From Novosphingobium nitrogenifigens DSM 19370 (GTDB lineage: Bacteria; Pseudomonadota; Alphaproteobacteria; Sphingomonadales; Sphingomonadaceae), in NCBI RefSeq assembly GCF_000192575.1, contig NZ_GL876926.1:1122893-1186892 (forward strand): 64,000 nt of DNA, given 5' to 3'. A program made the position numbers and the translations under genes. The notes beneath the pieces are model-generated. The model worked only from the letters and a program-made list of their open reading frames with translations, made no database searches and was not told the DNA's origin. Every line of letters begins with the position of its first letter. Position 1 is the first letter of the stretch. Of this stretch, positions 1 to 9,537 are shown piece by piece.

Positions 1-2106
1 GGCAAGGCGCCGCGCCCATTGATCGACGACATCCTGATCGGCGCCCTGCAAGGCGAACCGGTAAGGCGTGAGCCCGGTTTCGGTATCGATGGTCAGGTCC
101 TGCACCGGCTGGAAATAGAGCCGGACCCCGGCGATTTTGGCGGCCCGTTCGGTCAGGTCGGCAATCACCTTTGCCTGTGTCGCGCGCTCCTCGATCGGCT
201 TGAGATTGATGACCATGCGCCCCTGATTGAGCGCGGTATTGACGCCATCGACCCCGACATTCGACGACAGCGACGCGACGGCCGAGCTTTGCAACAGGGC
301 ATCCGCGACCTGCTGCTGCAAGGCGGCCATATGGGTATAGCTGACATCGGGGCTGGCGACGACGGTGGCACGGATCTGTCCGGTATCCTGAACCGGGAAC
401 AGGTTCTTGGGGATCACCCAGAACAGCACGCCGGCCAGAACGAGGCTCGCGGCAAAGACCGTGAGCGTCAGGCGCGAGCGTTGCATGACCCAGCCGAGCG
501 CCCGGCCATAGGCATGGGCGAGCTTGTCGAAACCATGCATCACGCCATCGACGACGGCGAAGCGTCGTTCCTCATGCTCGGGACGCAACATGCGCGCAGC
601 CAGCATCGGCACGACAGTCAGGGCCACCACCGCCGACAGGACGATGGTCACCGCAAGGCTGATCGCGAATTCGCGGAACAGGCGCCCGACGACGTCGCCC
701 ATGAACAAGAGCGGGATCAACACCGCGACAAGGCTGACGGTCAGGGAGATGATCGTGAAACCGATCTCGCTTGCGCCTTTGAGCGCGGCGTCGAAGGGTT
801 TCATCCCCGTCTCGATATGGCGCGCGATGTTCTCGATCACGACGATGGCATCATCGACCACGAAACCCGAGGCGATCGTCAAGGCCATCAGCGTCAGGTT
901 GTTGATCGAGAAGCCCAGCGCCCACATTGCGGCGAAGGCCCCGACGAGGCTGAGCGGAACCGAGATCGCCGCGATCATCGTTGCGCGCATCGATCCCAGG
1001 AACAGGAAAATCACCAGAACGACCAGCAGGACCGCCAGCACCAGTTCGAACTGCACGTCCGAGACCGAGGCACGAATGCCTTCGGTCCGGTCAGTCAGGA
1101 CAGTGACCTTGATGTCGGCAGGCAGCTGCGCCTCGAGATCGGGCAGCGTCCCCTTGATCGAATCCACTGTCGAGATGACATTGGCGCCGGGCTGACGCTG
1201 AACATCGATGATGACGGCGGGCTGGCGGTTCATCCAGCTGCCGGTACGCACGTTTTCGACCCCGTCCTCGACACTGGCAATGTCGGAGAGGTGAACGGGC
1301 GCATTGTTGCTCCAGGCGACGACCAGCGAGCGGTAATCGGTCGCGCTGCCGAGCTGATCGTTGGCATCGATGGTCCAGCTCTTGGTTTCGCCGTCGAAGC
1401 TGCCCTTGGCCATGTTGGAATTGGCATTGCTGATCGCGTTGCGAATGGTCTCGAGGCTCAGCCCGTGATTGGCGAGCGCCTGGACATTGGCGACGATCCG
1501 CACGGCGGGACGCTGACCACCCGACAGGGTGACGAGGCCGACACCGGAAACCTGCGCGATCTTGTTGGAAAACTGGCGCTCGACAATGCCTTCGACTTCA
1601 CCGAGCGAACGCGTCTTCGAACTGACGCCGATGGTGATGATCGGCGCGTCAGCCGGATTGACCTTGGCATAGACCGGCGGGGTCGGCAGGTCGGACGGCA
1701 ACAGCGAGTTGGCGGCATTGATCGACTGCTGCACTTCCTGTTCGGCAACATCGAGCGAGACGCCGAGCGTGAACTGCAACGTGACGACCGATGCCCCCGA
1801 CGAGGAATTCGACGTCATCCGCGCCAGCCCCGGCATCTGCCCGAACTGCCGTTCGAGCGGACTGGTGACGGTCAGCGCAATGACGTCAGGGCTGGCGCCG
1901 GGATAGACGGTCCGGACCTGAATCGTCGGATAATCGACTTGCGGCAGAGCCGAGAGCGGCAATTGGCCCCAGGCGATCAGTCCCGCCAACAACAGGGCTA
2001 CCATCAGCAGCGTGGTCGCCACCGGTCGCAGGATGAAAGGACGGGACGGTCCGCCCGGCAGAGCCCCTTCCGCCGGACTTTCGCCCGCGATCTCGCTGTC
2101 GCTCAC
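1..2106 (-). CDS. RND multidrug efflux permease, MdtB/MdtC-like (partial, C-terminus off the window)
   Basis: Inner-membrane proton-driven pump subunit of a tripartite drug exporter. About 702 N-terminal residues are visible, against roughly 1040 for a full protein; the rest lies beyond the left edge. The first membrane helix is near residues 25-45, followed by the porter-domain strands. The TM4 motif [13 protein letters not shown] near residues 414-426 carries the paired Asp of the HAE-RND proton relay. The start is a GTG that overlaps the stop of the upstream membrane-fusion gene by 4 bases (GTGA), so the two are translationally coupled. Drug specificity cannot be read from the sequence. 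The outer-membrane partner may lie past the edge. Confidence 0.93.
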   Translation of the reverse strand, partial: MSDSEIAGESPAEGALPGGPSRPFILRPVATTLLMVALLLAGLIAWGQLPLSALPQVDYPTIQVRTVYPGASPDVIALTVTSPLERQFGQMPGLARMTSNSSSGASVVTLQFTLGVSLDVAEQEVQQSINAANSLLPSDLPTPPVYAKVNPADAPIITIGVSSKTRSLGEVEGIVERQFSNKIAQVSGVGLVTLSGGQRPAVRIVANVQALANHGLSLETIRNAISNANSNMAKGSFDGETKSWTIDANDQLGSATDYRSLVVAWSNNAPVHLSDIASVEDGVENVRTGSWMNRQPAVIIDVQRQPGANVISTVDSIKGTLPDLEAQLPADIKVTVLTDRTEGIRASVSDVQFELVLAVLLVVLVIFLFLGSMRATMIAAISVPLSLVGAFAAMWALGFSINNLTLMALTIASGFVVDDAIVVIENIARHIETGMKPFDAALKGASEIGFTIISLTVSLVAVLIPLLFMGDVVGRLFREFAISLAVTIVLSAVVALTVVPMLAARMLRPEHEERRFAVVDGVMHGFDKLAHAYGRALGWVMQRSRLTLTVFAASLVLAGVLFWVIPKNLFPVQDTGQIRATVVASPDVSYTHMAALQQQVADALLQSSAVASLSSNVGVDGVNTALNQGRMVINLKPIEERATQAKVIADLTERAAKIAGVRLYFQPVQDLTIDTETGLTPYRFALQGADQDVVDQWARRLA

Positions 2107-3311
2107 TGCGCGTCGGCTCCGCCCTGCTTGCGATGGCTGCCGCCCTTGCCCTTTCCTTCGGGCAGGCGAACGGCCGATCCGTCATCGAGACCGTCCGCGC
2201 CTTCGGAAACGACCGTTTCCCCCTTGCTCAGCCCCGACAGGATCGCGGTGTGGACGCCATCGCTCGGCCCCATGCGGACAACGCGGATCTTCACGGTCTT
2301 GTCCGGCTGCACGACGAAGACAAAGTCCCCTTGCGCACCGTGACGCAAGGCCGAAACCGGCACGATCGTCACCTGATGCAGCGTATCGACCAGCATCGTC
2401 ACGTTGACGAACTGGTTGGGGAACAAGAGCGGCGCTTTCTCGCCCGTGGCTCCGGCAGTCGCGGGATTGGCGACCCGCGCCTTGGCCTTGACGGTGCCGG
2501 TGGTCGTGTCGATCTGGTTGTCGAAAGTCGAAAACTTGCCGTGGGCAAGGACAGTCTTGTTATCCTGATCGAGAATGGTGACCGGAAGCCCTTGCGCGGT
2601 TCCCGCCTTGCGCTGGACGCTGGCAAGGTCGGCCTGGGGCAGTGAAAAGACCACGTCGATGGGATCGATACGCGTGACGACTGCAACGCCGCTGGTATCG
2701 CTGGGCGTGACATAACTGCCCACGCTCACTTGCTTCAAACCGATGCGGCCGGTGAACGGAGCCTTGATCGTGCTGTACTGGATATTGAGGCGTGCGGTAC
2801 CGACGGCCGCGCGATCGGCCGCGATCGTGCCTTCGAGCTGCCCGACGGTGGCGCGCTGGGTGTCGAGCGTCTGGCGCGCGACCGAATCCTGCAGCGAAAG
2901 CGTTTGATACCGCTTGAGGTCGAGCTTGGCCGAAACCAGCGTCGAGGAATCCTTGGCGAGAGTGCCCTGAGCCTGCGCCAGTGCCAGATCATAAGGCCGC
3001 TGATCGACCTGCACGATCGGCTGTCCTTGCGTCACCATCTGGCCTTCCTTGAACAGGATGCCCATGACGTAGCCCGAAAGCTGGCTGTGGACGGTGGCGG
3101 TATCGATCGGTGTGACCGTGCCGATCTCGTTCACCGTTTCGGGCATGTCGCCCACTTCCACGCTCGCGACCGCAACGGCAGCGGGCGGGCGCCCGGCCTT
3201 CGCATTCTTGGCCGCCCCTCCGGTCGCCAGCCAGCGCGCAACCAGAGCGACAGCAAGCAGCCCGGCAATCACCAGCACATAGACCAGCCAGCGCGGCCGC
3301 GATCGGCGCAC
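2103..3311 (-). CDS. RND efflux membrane-fusion (periplasmic adaptor) protein, MdtA-like
   Basis: Periplasmic adaptor linking the RND permease encoded just downstream to an outer-membrane channel. It has one N-terminal signal-anchor ([17 protein letters not shown]), a biotinyl-lipoyl half motif ([20 protein letters not shown]), an alpha-hairpin region, and beta-barrel strands with a typical [15 protein letters not shown]. The C-terminus is charged and Gly-rich. About 402 residues, normal for the family. The start is uncertain. I use the GTG at 3311; a CTG at 3341 has a much better ribosome-binding site (GGAGG, 6 bases upstream) and would add ten residues. The frame stays open upstream to 3476, but that stretch does not look like protein. 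Confidence 0.92.
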   Translation of the reverse strand: MRRSRPRWLVYVLVIAGLLAVALVARWLATGGAAKNAKAGRPPAAVAVASVEVGDMPETVNEIGTVTPIDTATVHSQLSGYVMGILFKEGQMVTQGQPIVQVDQRPYDLALAQAQGTLAKDSSTLVSAKLDLKRYQTLSLQDSVARQTLDTQRATVGQLEGTIAADRAAVGTARLNIQYSTIKAPFTGRIGLKQVSVGSYVTPSDTSGVAVVTRIDPIDVVFSLPQADLASVQRKAGTAQGLPVTILDQDNKTVLAHGKFSTFDNQIDTTTGTVKAKARVANPATAGATGEKAPLLFPNQFVNVTMLVDTLHQVTIVPVSALRHGAQGDFVFVVQPDKTVKIRVVRMGPSDGVHTAILSGLSKGETVVSEGADGLDDGSAVRLPEGKGKGGSHRKQGGADAQ

Positions 3312-3563
3312 ACCGCCTTCAGCTTCGACGAAACTCGACAGGGCAAACCTCCATGAACACGGCGATGGCGTCCCCCACGTGCACCAGCCAGAGCACTGGC
3401 CGCGCCGGGTGCGAGGCTCTTCAGCCCATCCCCGACAAGGACGATCCAAAGAGCGGCACGGGAGAACGACCGCCATGCTCTCCTAGCGCGCAAAGCGGTC
3501 GCAACGAAAATACTAAATTGTCGCCGAAGCCGTTCTCTGCCGTCAGGTTTGCATCAAATCGTA

Positions 3564-4304
3564 TCAGAAGGCCGGTTTGGGCAAGACCGTGTCGATGTCT
3601 GCCTGCGATTCCGCGCCTGCAACCGGAGCCGAAGACGCCGGAGGAGCCCCTCGCCCCGCCGCCGGCTCGACCTCGTTGGGCAGCGGCTCGTAATAATCCC
3701 AGGCCGACGCGGGCTGGCGCATCGCCTCGGCGACATCGGTATGGGTCACAGCTCGCGCATGCAGGCCCGCCATCGGCGCAACCGACGCGGCAGCCAGCCC
3801 GGCAGTTGCCGGAGCGGTAGGAACGGGAACAGCCTGCCCTGAAACGATCAGGCCGGGAACACTGGCAATCGGAGCCTCATGGCCGAACCCCGTGGTTCCG
3901 GCGAGGATAGGAACGGACGCCAGCGACGCCTGCCCCTCGGGCAAAACAGGAGCCGCGCCACCTGTTTCCGTGCCGAACGCCCTGTGACGCCGTCCTGCCC
4001 GATTTTCACCGACATGCGCACCACTCGCGATCATCCGCAGGCGCGCAGGCACCGGCCCCGCAATGCGCTCCACAATCGGCATGGAAATCCGGCGTGAAGG
4101 CATCGCTGGAACCGCATCGTGAACAGGAGGTCCGCTGATCGCCGAAACAGCCTGCACCGCAGCACCCGTACGCAGCAGGAGGCCCGCACCGACAAGAACC
4201 GAGGCAAACTTGATCGCATCGATCGCAATCCGACCGACAAGACGACGCGATCCGCCCTTTGTCGAAATGCCCGCATCCCCCGTCATCATGCCAACCCCGG
4301 TCAT
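3564..4304 (-). CDS. Hypothetical single-pass membrane protein, Ala/Pro-rich
   Basis: I do not recognise this protein. With the ATG at 4304 it has 246 residues: a short basic N-terminus, one hydrophobic segment (FASVLVGAGLLL, about residues 28-45), then a long low-complexity tail rich in Ala, Pro, Val and Gly with no cysteine. The tail ends in an acidic, proline-rich stretch. Such a topology suggests an inner-membrane anchor with an extended periplasmic tail. Purine-rich AGGGGGA lies about 13 bases before the start, and two more ATGs follow at 4289 and 4286. The frame is open further upstream to 4496, but this overlaps the tail of nothing recognisable. It could be a lineage-specific protein; coding status is moderately likely. 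Confidence 0.5.
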   Translation of the reverse strand: MTGVGMMTGDAGISTKGGSRRLVGRIAIDAIKFASVLVGAGLLLRTGAAVQAVSAISGPPVHDAVPAMPSRRISMPIVERIAGPVPARLRMIASGAHVGENRAGRRHRAFGTETGGAAPVLPEGQASLASVPILAGTTGFGHEAPIASVPGLIVSGQAVPVPTAPATAGLAAASVAPMAGLHARAVTHTDVAEAMRQPASAWDYYEPLPNEVEPAAGRGAPPASSAPVAGAESQADIDTVLPKPAF

Positions 4305-4402
4305 GCCCTGCGCGAATCCCCCTGATTCGCGCAAAGGCGCAGCCCGAGCCGCATGACAGGTCGAAATTACGGTTAAGGGACTCTTGCCGCGAGGTCCGTA
4401 TT

Positions 4403-4702
4403 TCAGCCGATACGCGTGCCGCTCAGCGCAAAGCTGCCGAACATGCCCGCCGTCACCGCCCCGGCAATGGCATCGCCATCGACGGTCGCCTTGCAATCGA
4501 GCTTCATCGGCATGGGAACTGTCAGCTGGCTCGACCAGGTGAGGACATTTCCGTCGATCTTGCCGTCAGAAATATCCATCGAGCCCATCTGCCCCACATT
4601 GCTGCCGGTAAAGCTGTCACCGCTGGCCTCGATGGTCAGAACCGATTTCTGATCCCCCATCGGGGTCTTGGTGACGATTTCATAGGTTCCTGCAACCGAC
4701 AT
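4403..4702 (-). CDS. Conserved small hypothetical protein, predicted all-beta
   Basis: Small soluble protein of 99 residues with no signal peptide and no membrane segment. It alternates short hydrophobic and polar strands separated by Gly-Asp-Gly turns (DGDAIAG, SDGKIDG), which suggests a compact beta-barrel or beta-sandwich of lipocalin-like size. I recall similar short proteins in sphingomonads but know no function. The start at 4702 is supported by GGGAG seven bases upstream; an in-frame ATG at 4720 has no such site. It stands alone, divergent from the Kef antiporter gene. Confidence 0.72.
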   Translation of the reverse strand: MSVAGTYEIVTKTPMGDQKSVLTIEASGDSFTGSNVGQMGSMDISDGKIDGNVLTWSSQLTVPMPMKLDCKATVDGDAIAGAVTAGMFGSFALSGTRIG

Positions 4703-4795
4703 CGAATTCTCCCGTATCATGGCTCTGCCATGGCGAGCCGTCCCCTTGCTTCGCGCCTACCTACAACGATGTCAATATTGTAAGCAATCTGCCGG

Positions 4796-4813
4796 GTTGA
4801 CCCGCGCGTCAAC
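4796..4813. promoter_or_regulatory. Inverted repeat upstream of the Kef-type antiporter
   Basis: GTTGAC and GTCAAC form a perfect 6-base inverted repeat around CCGCGC in the divergent intergenic region, about 120 bases before the antiporter start. It could be an operator, but no regulator is identified and the match is short. Confidence 0.3.
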
Positions 4814-4934
4814 TTGACGCGATCGCCCTCGACAGGGACAAATCAGGCAGCACGAAATCCGCATAAGGGATTGAACGCCGCACGAAACCATCCAGCCCCG
4901 GCACAACGCGAAACCATAACAGAGGAGAGAGACC

Positions 4935-6695
4935 CTGCACGCCAGCCAGCCCACACCGCTTCTTCATGACGGCGTGCTGCTTTTGGGCTTTGCGCTTGCC
5001 TTCGTGCTGGTTTTCCGTCGTCTCGGCCTCGGGGCGACGCTGGGCTATCTGCTCGCGGGCGTTGTCGTCGGGCCGCAGGTTCTCGACCTTGTCGGCGAAG
5101 CGGAACAGAAAATGGGGATCGCCGAACTCGGCATCACCCTGCTGCTGTTCCTGGTCGGGCTGGAACTCGATCCCACGCGGTTGTGGCGCATGCGCAAGGA
5201 CATCTTTGCCGTGGGCCTTGCGCAAGTGGCGCTCTGCGGCCTTGCCCTTGCCGCCGCGCTCCACTTCACCACCGATTTTTCAACGGCTGCCGCGCTTGCG
5301 CTGGGATTGCCGCTTGCCTTGTCCTCGACCGCGCAGGTCCTGCCGATGCTGCAATCGTCGGGGCGAATGAAGACCCGCTTTGGCGAGCGCGCCTTTGCCA
5401 TCCTGCTGTTTCAGGATCTGTCGATCATCCCGATGATCACGATCATTGCGACCTTGAGCCGCAATCCGACGACAGCAGGTGGAGAGCCCGGCTGGATCCG
5501 GGGCCTCGAGACCGTCGGCGCGATCGTGACGCTGGTCCTGGCCGGACGCTACCTCATTCGGCCGCTGTTCCGTCTGATCGGCAATCTCGCCGAGCGCGAG
5601 ATGTTCGTGGTCGCGGCGCTGTTCACTGTTCTGGCTGCGGCCGCAATGATGGAAATGCTCGGGCTTTCGAGTGCACTGGGCGCCTTCATTGCCGGGGTGA
5701 TGCTGGCCGACACGCCTTATCGCCACGAACTCGAAGCCGATGTGGAACCTTTCCGATCGATTCTGCTCGGCCTGTTCTTCCTCTCGGTCGGCATGATGCT
5801 CGATCTCACCGCCATCGAGCGCGATCCGCTTTTCGTCATCGCCATGGCCCTGCTGGTGATCGCGGTGAAAGCCTGTGTCATCTTTCTGGTCGGGAAACTC
5901 GCCGGGATGGGTTGGCGCAATGCCCTCGCGCTTGGTCTTCTGCTCAGCCAAGGGGGCGAATTCGGCTTCGTGCTCTTTGCGCAGGCCTCTCAGGCCATGC
6001 TGATCGCGCCTCAGGCCGCAAGCCTGTTCGGTGCGGTGGTCACACTGTCGATGGCAACGACGCCTTTCCTGATGAAGGCGACCCGCCGGTTCCGCGAAGT
6101 CCCCGCCGGCCCCGCACAGGAGCGCGAAGGTCCGAGCGGCGATTGCGCCAATGCACTGATCGTGGGGTATGGCCGGTTCGGACAGGCCGTGGGCCAGATG
6201 CTGCTCGCCGGGGGAATTGCCGTCACGCTGATCGATCGCGATATCGGCATGATCGACACGGCGGCAACCTTTGGCGCGAAAGTCTATTTCGGAGACGGAA
6301 CCCGGCTCGACGTGCTGCGTCAGGCAGGGGCCGCGGACGCCGAACTGATCGTGTTCTGCCTCGACGGGGATCAGATCGACAGCGATCTTATCCATGCGGT
6401 CCACGCCGCCTTTCCCAAGGCCGCCATCCACGTCCGCGTCTTTGATCGCCGCGCGTTGATCCAGCTGAAGCCGACGCCCGCCACCAAAGTCATCCGCGAA
6501 ACGATGGAATCGGCCATCGCCCTTGCCCGCTGCGCGCTCGAAAGCTCGGGCATGAGCCAGGAAGCGATCAAGCGCGCCGAAGCGCGGTTCCGCAGCCGTG
6601 ATCGCGAACGCCTCGACGCGCAGATTGAAACGGGTGACATTCTGGCCGCGTACGACCGCATTTTCACCGAGATCGAGGAAGGCATCGGCGCATAA
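4935..6695 (+). CDS. Monovalent cation:proton antiporter-2 (CPA2), KefB/KefC-like, with RCK domain
   Basis: Inner-membrane K+/H+ antiporter. The N-terminal two thirds is a CPA2 transporter with about twelve helices, including LGYLLAGVVVGPQVL, ELGITLLLFLVGLELDP and LSSALGAFIAGVMLADTPY. A cytoplasmic TrkA-N/RCK nucleotide-binding domain begins near residue 405 with the Rossmann motif GYGRFG (about 410-415). A start at a CTG (4935) is preferred. AGAGGAGAG lies at proper spacing, and the resulting N-terminus ends in LLHDGVLLLG, matching where E. coli KefC begins relative to its first helix. The GTG at 4974 has no ribosome-binding site and would cut into the first helix. About 586 residues. No KefF/KefG ancillary gene is adjacent. 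Confidence 0.93.
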   Translation: MHASQPTPLLHDGVLLLGFALAFVLVFRRLGLGATLGYLLAGVVVGPQVLDLVGEAEQKMGIAELGITLLLFLVGLELDPTRLWRMRKDIFAVGLAQVALCGLALAAALHFTTDFSTAAALALGLPLALSSTAQVLPMLQSSGRMKTRFGERAFAILLFQDLSIIPMITIIATLSRNPTTAGGEPGWIRGLETVGAIVTLVLAGRYLIRPLFRLIGNLAEREMFVVAALFTVLAAAAMMEMLGLSSALGAFIAGVMLADTPYRHELEADVEPFRSILLGLFFLSVGMMLDLTAIERDPLFVIAMALLVIAVKACVIFLVGKLAGMGWRNALALGLLLSQGGEFGFVLFAQASQAMLIAPQAASLFGAVVTLSMATTPFLMKATRRFREVPAGPAQEREGPSGDCANALIVGYGRFGQAVGQMLLAGGIAVTLIDRDIGMIDTAATFGAKVYFGDGTRLDVLRQAGAADAELIVFCLDGDQIDSDLIHAVHAAFPKAAIHVRVFDRRALIQLKPTPATKVIRETMESAIALARCALESSGMSQEAIKRAEARFRSRDRERLDAQIETGDILAAYDRIFTEIEEGIGA

Positions 6696-6713
6696 CCCAA
6701 TGCAACGGCATCA

Positions 6714-6761
6714 AAAGTTCATGCAGGAGCATTCAAAAATGGATGTCCCTGCATGAATTTT
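6714..6761. terminator. Long hairpin after the antiporter gene
   Basis: TTCATGCAGG (6718-6727) pairs with CCTGCATGAA (6748-6757). The stem continues inward through CATTC/GGATG to an AAAAAT loop and outward through AAA/TTT. Both arms are about 20 bases with one mismatch and a few G-T pairs. It sits 19 bases after the stop codon and ends in a T run, so it is a plausible terminator. The same palindrome lies about 120 bases before the MarR-type gene and could also serve as an operator. Confidence 0.6.
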
Positions 6762-6879
6762 CGATGCACCGACATGGATCGGAACCATGCCGCGGCATCG
6801 ATACGCCTTCCTGCCGAATGGTTAACGCATGCACCGGCATCGGCCGGAATTGCTGCCTGCGCCCTCCCGACGCATCATC

Positions 6880-7311
6880 ATGGGCATGACAAAGCCCGCC
6901 GCCATCACTCTGCTTGCCTGGGACCGCCTGCTCGACGCAGGTGCTCGCGCCATGCGCGCGGCACGCCGCGAGTTGAAGCGCGCCGGGCTTCCCCCGCTCG
7001 AATGGTACGACATCCTCGCCGCCATCGACCGGCGCGGCCCGGGTCGCCCACGCGATCTTCAAGCCTATCTCGGCATCGAACAGTACAATCTGTCCCGCCT
7101 GCTCTCACGCATGGAACGCGCAGGCCTGGTCACGATCATGCCGTGCCCCGGCGATGCGCGCGGGCAGATCGTCGATCTCACCCCTGCCGGACGCGAACAG
7201 CGCGCAGCGATGTGGCCGGCCTATTCCACCGCCATCCACCACACGATGGAATCCCGCCTCGACAGCGACGAACGCATCCAGCTTGCCGGAATGCTGGAAA
7301 AGGTCGCCTGA
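6880..7311 (+). CDS. MarR-family transcriptional regulator
   Basis: Winged-helix DNA-binding repressor of 143 residues. The MarR fold is visible: an N-terminal helix for dimerisation, a helix-turn-helix around RPRDLQAYLGIEQYNLSRLL, and a wing with the typical RMERAGLV...DARGQIVDLTPAG pattern. The C-terminal helices complete the dimer interface. The ATG at 6880 begins MGMTKPAA; an in-frame start at 6829 would add an Arg-rich tail unlike the family. It lies between the antiporter and the CoA-transferase gene, convergent with the latter, so its target is not obvious. The long hairpin upstream is a candidate site. Confidence 0.88.
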   Translation: MGMTKPAAITLLAWDRLLDAGARAMRAARRELKRAGLPPLEWYDILAAIDRRGPGRPRDLQAYLGIEQYNLSRLLSRMERAGLVTIMPCPGDARGQIVDLTPAGREQRAAMWPAYSTAIHHTMESRLDSDERIQLAGMLEKVA

Positions 7312-7321
7312 TCCCGTGCCG

Positions 7322-8524
7322 TCAGATCACCCCCGCCTTTTCCAGTTCCGCGAGTTCCTGAGCGCCAAGGCCCAGCAACTCGCCCAGCACTTGCGCATTG
7401 TCCTGTCCGGGACGCGCGGGCGCCGGGCGGCGGACGCTGCCCGGTGTGACGGAGAATTTCGGGAACGTCCCCTGCATGCGCAGATCACCGAAACGCTCGG
7501 TCGGAACCGTGACGATCGCCTCGCGCGCGGCGAAATGCGGATCTTCCAGCATGTCGGGCGCGCGATAGACTCGCCCGGCGGGAATGGCCGCCTCGATCAT
7601 TTTCGCCTCGACTTCGGCAATGGTCAGCGTCCTGGTCCAATCCTCGATCAAGGCGTCGATCTCGGCCTGGTTGGTTCCGCGCGCGACATGGGTCGCAAAA
7701 CGCGGGTCCTGCGCCAGCTCGGGCCGCCCCATCGCTTCGGCCAGCCGCTGCCAGAGCGAATCCTTGTTCGCGCCGATCATGAATTCGCCGTCCTTGCAGC
7801 GATAGACATTCGAGGGCGCAATGCCTTTCAGAATCGATCCCGCGCGTTCGCGGATGATCCCGGCACGGTCGTATTCGGGCACCAGCGATTCCATGACCTG
7901 AAGCACGCTTTCATAAAGCGCAGCGTCGATCACCTGCCCCTGCCCGGTGCGGTTGCGAACGTGCAGCGCGGCCAGAATGCCCATGCAGCCATACGTCGCG
8001 GTCAATGTGTCGCCGATCGACACGCCCATGCGGCTGGGCGGACGATCCGGCTCACCGACAATATAGCGCCAACCGCCCATCGCTTCGCCGATGCCGCCGA
8101 ACCCGGCGCGATCGGCATAAGGGCCCGTCTGCCCATATCCCGACATGCGCGCGATGATGAGGCCAGGCTGTTCGGCAAGCAGGCGATCGGGCCCGAGCCC
8201 CCATTTCTCGAGCGTTCCGGGACGGAAATTCTCGATCAGAACATCGGCTTGCGCAATCAGGCGCCGGGCGAGTGCCTGTCCTTCGGGCACGCGCAGATTG
8301 ACGCTGACCGACCGCTTGTTGCGCGCGATCACTTCCCACCACACCTTGTCGGTGCCGCTGCCCCATTCGCGCATGGGATCACCTGCGCCGGGCGGCTCGA
8401 TCTTGATGATATCGGCGCCCATATCGCCCAAGAGCTGCCCGCAGAAAGGGCCCGCGATCAACTGCCCCATCTCGACGACGCGCAAGTCACCCAAAGCGGT
8501 TTGGGGAATGGAAGATTCCGTCAC
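7322..8524 (-). CDS. Class III (CaiB/BaiF family) CoA-transferase
   Basis: Cytosolic enzyme of 400 residues that moves CoA between carboxylic acids. The N-terminus has the family signature (LRVVEMGQLIAGPFCGQLL, MGADIIKIEPPGAGDPMR). The conserved catalytic Asp region is near LIENFRPGTLEKWGL, and the body continues with SGYGQTGPYADRAGFG. It is full length. It starts 16 bases after the HMG-CoA lyase gene on the same strand, so the two form an operon. The pairing suggests that it activates a branched hydroxy-dicarboxylic acid to its CoA ester for the lyase, but the acid is inferred from context only. Confidence 0.9.
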   Translation of the reverse strand: MTESSIPQTALGDLRVVEMGQLIAGPFCGQLLGDMGADIIKIEPPGAGDPMREWGSGTDKVWWEVIARNKRSVSVNLRVPEGQALARRLIAQADVLIENFRPGTLEKWGLGPDRLLAEQPGLIIARMSGYGQTGPYADRAGFGGIGEAMGGWRYIVGEPDRPPSRMGVSIGDTLTATYGCMGILAALHVRNRTGQGQVIDAALYESVLQVMESLVPEYDRAGIIRERAGSILKGIAPSNVYRCKDGEFMIGANKDSLWQRLAEAMGRPELAQDPRFATHVARGTNQAEIDALIEDWTRTLTIAEVEAKMIEAAIPAGRVYRAPDMLEDPHFAAREAIVTVPTERFGDLRMQGTFPKFSVTPGSVRRPAPARPGQDNAQVLGELLGLGAQELAELEKAGVI

Positions 8525-8540
8525 ACAATCAATCCCTTAC

Positions 8541-9473
8541 TTACGCTTTATCGCGTGGAAAGTGCGGAGCGCGCGCGACCATCGCGGGCAAGGCCTTGTC
8601 CACCACCGGCGCCAGCCAGCGATTGGCCGCGATCAGCGCGTCGAGATCGAGCCCCGTGCGCACGCCCGCCCGTTCGAGCATGTAGACGACGTCCTCGGTT
8701 GCGACATTTCCCGCTGCCCCCGGTGCGAACGGACATCCGCCAAGACCACCAATCGCAGCGTCGACCACACTGGCCCCCGCTCCGATCGCTGCCCAGACAT
8801 TGGCAAGCCCGGTTCCGCGCGTGTTGTGGAAATGCACCCGCACCGGTATCGCGCCCGCAAGAGCACGCGTCGCCGCGACAAGGCGCGCCACCCGCGCGGG
8901 ATCGGCAACGCCGATGGTGTCGGCGAGAGCAATCTCGCACGGTGAGGCCGCGATCAGTCCCGCCACGGCTTCCAGCACGATGTCGTCGGACACTTCGCCG
9001 CTGAACGGACAGCCAAAGGCGACGGCGATCGTTGCCTGCGCCGATTTTCCCGCAGCCTTGGCGGCGTCGATGATCGCGCGGGCCGATGCGACAGAATCCG
9101 CGCTCGACATCCCCTGATTGGCGATCCCGAAAGCATCGCTTGCAACCGCAACCGCGCCCAGCTGGTCGATGCGTCCGGTTGCCAGCGCCCGTTCGGCGCC
9201 CCGCAGATTGAGGACGAGACCGATGTAAGTGACGTCATCCCGCTCGGGCAGGCCCGCTGCCACCGCGTCGGCATCGGCCATCTGCGGCACGGCACGCGGA
9301 TTGACGAAGCTGGTCGCCTCGATCCGGCGCACCCCCGCGGCCAGCGCCCGATCGATCAAGGCCAGCTTGTCGGCGGTCGAAACCGGCGTCTTTTCATTCT
9401 GCAGACCGTCGCGCGGGGATACCTCGACGATTTCGATGCGCGCGGGGGCGAATGGGGAAGCCGTGGCCGTCAT
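8541..9473 (-). CDS. Hydroxymethylglutaryl-CoA lyase
   Basis: Cytosolic TIM-barrel lyase that cleaves 3-hydroxy-3-methylglutaryl-CoA to acetyl-CoA and acetoacetate. Visible catalytic elements are EVSPRDGLQNE at the N-terminus, the metal-binding VHFHNTRG, and the C-terminal GLGGCPFAPGAAGNVATED with the active-site Cys. About 310 residues. The start at 9473 gives MTATASPF before the first strand. An ATG at 9518 has a nearer AAGGTG and would add 15 residues that no homolog I know has. The sequence around 9473 is itself palindromic (ATGGAC-CGC-GTCCAT). It leads the CoA-transferase gene, consistent with leucine or HMG degradation. Confidence 0.92.
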   Translation of the reverse strand: MTATASPFAPARIEIVEVSPRDGLQNEKTPVSTADKLALIDRALAAGVRRIEATSFVNPRAVPQMADADAVAAGLPERDDVTYIGLVLNLRGAERALATGRIDQLGAVAVASDAFGIANQGMSSADSVASARAIIDAAKAAGKSAQATIAVAFGCPFSGEVSDDIVLEAVAGLIAASPCEIALADTIGVADPARVARLVAATRALAGAIPVRVHFHNTRGTGLANVWAAIGAGASVVDAAIGGLGGCPFAPGAAGNVATEDVVYMLERAGVRTGLDLDALIAANRWLAPVVDKALPAMVARAPHFPRDKA

Positions 9474-9537
9474 GGACGCGGTCCATAAAGTCGCTCGCAC
9501 GCCTTGCCCAGACGCCATTTCACCTTTTGACCCGAGG

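Noticed and set aside
19..2343. Long plus-strand open frame antisense to the RND permease gene
   Set aside because: High-GC shadow of the minus-strand gene; the peptide is Arg/Asp-rich with no motif, while the other strand encodes a clear RND protein.
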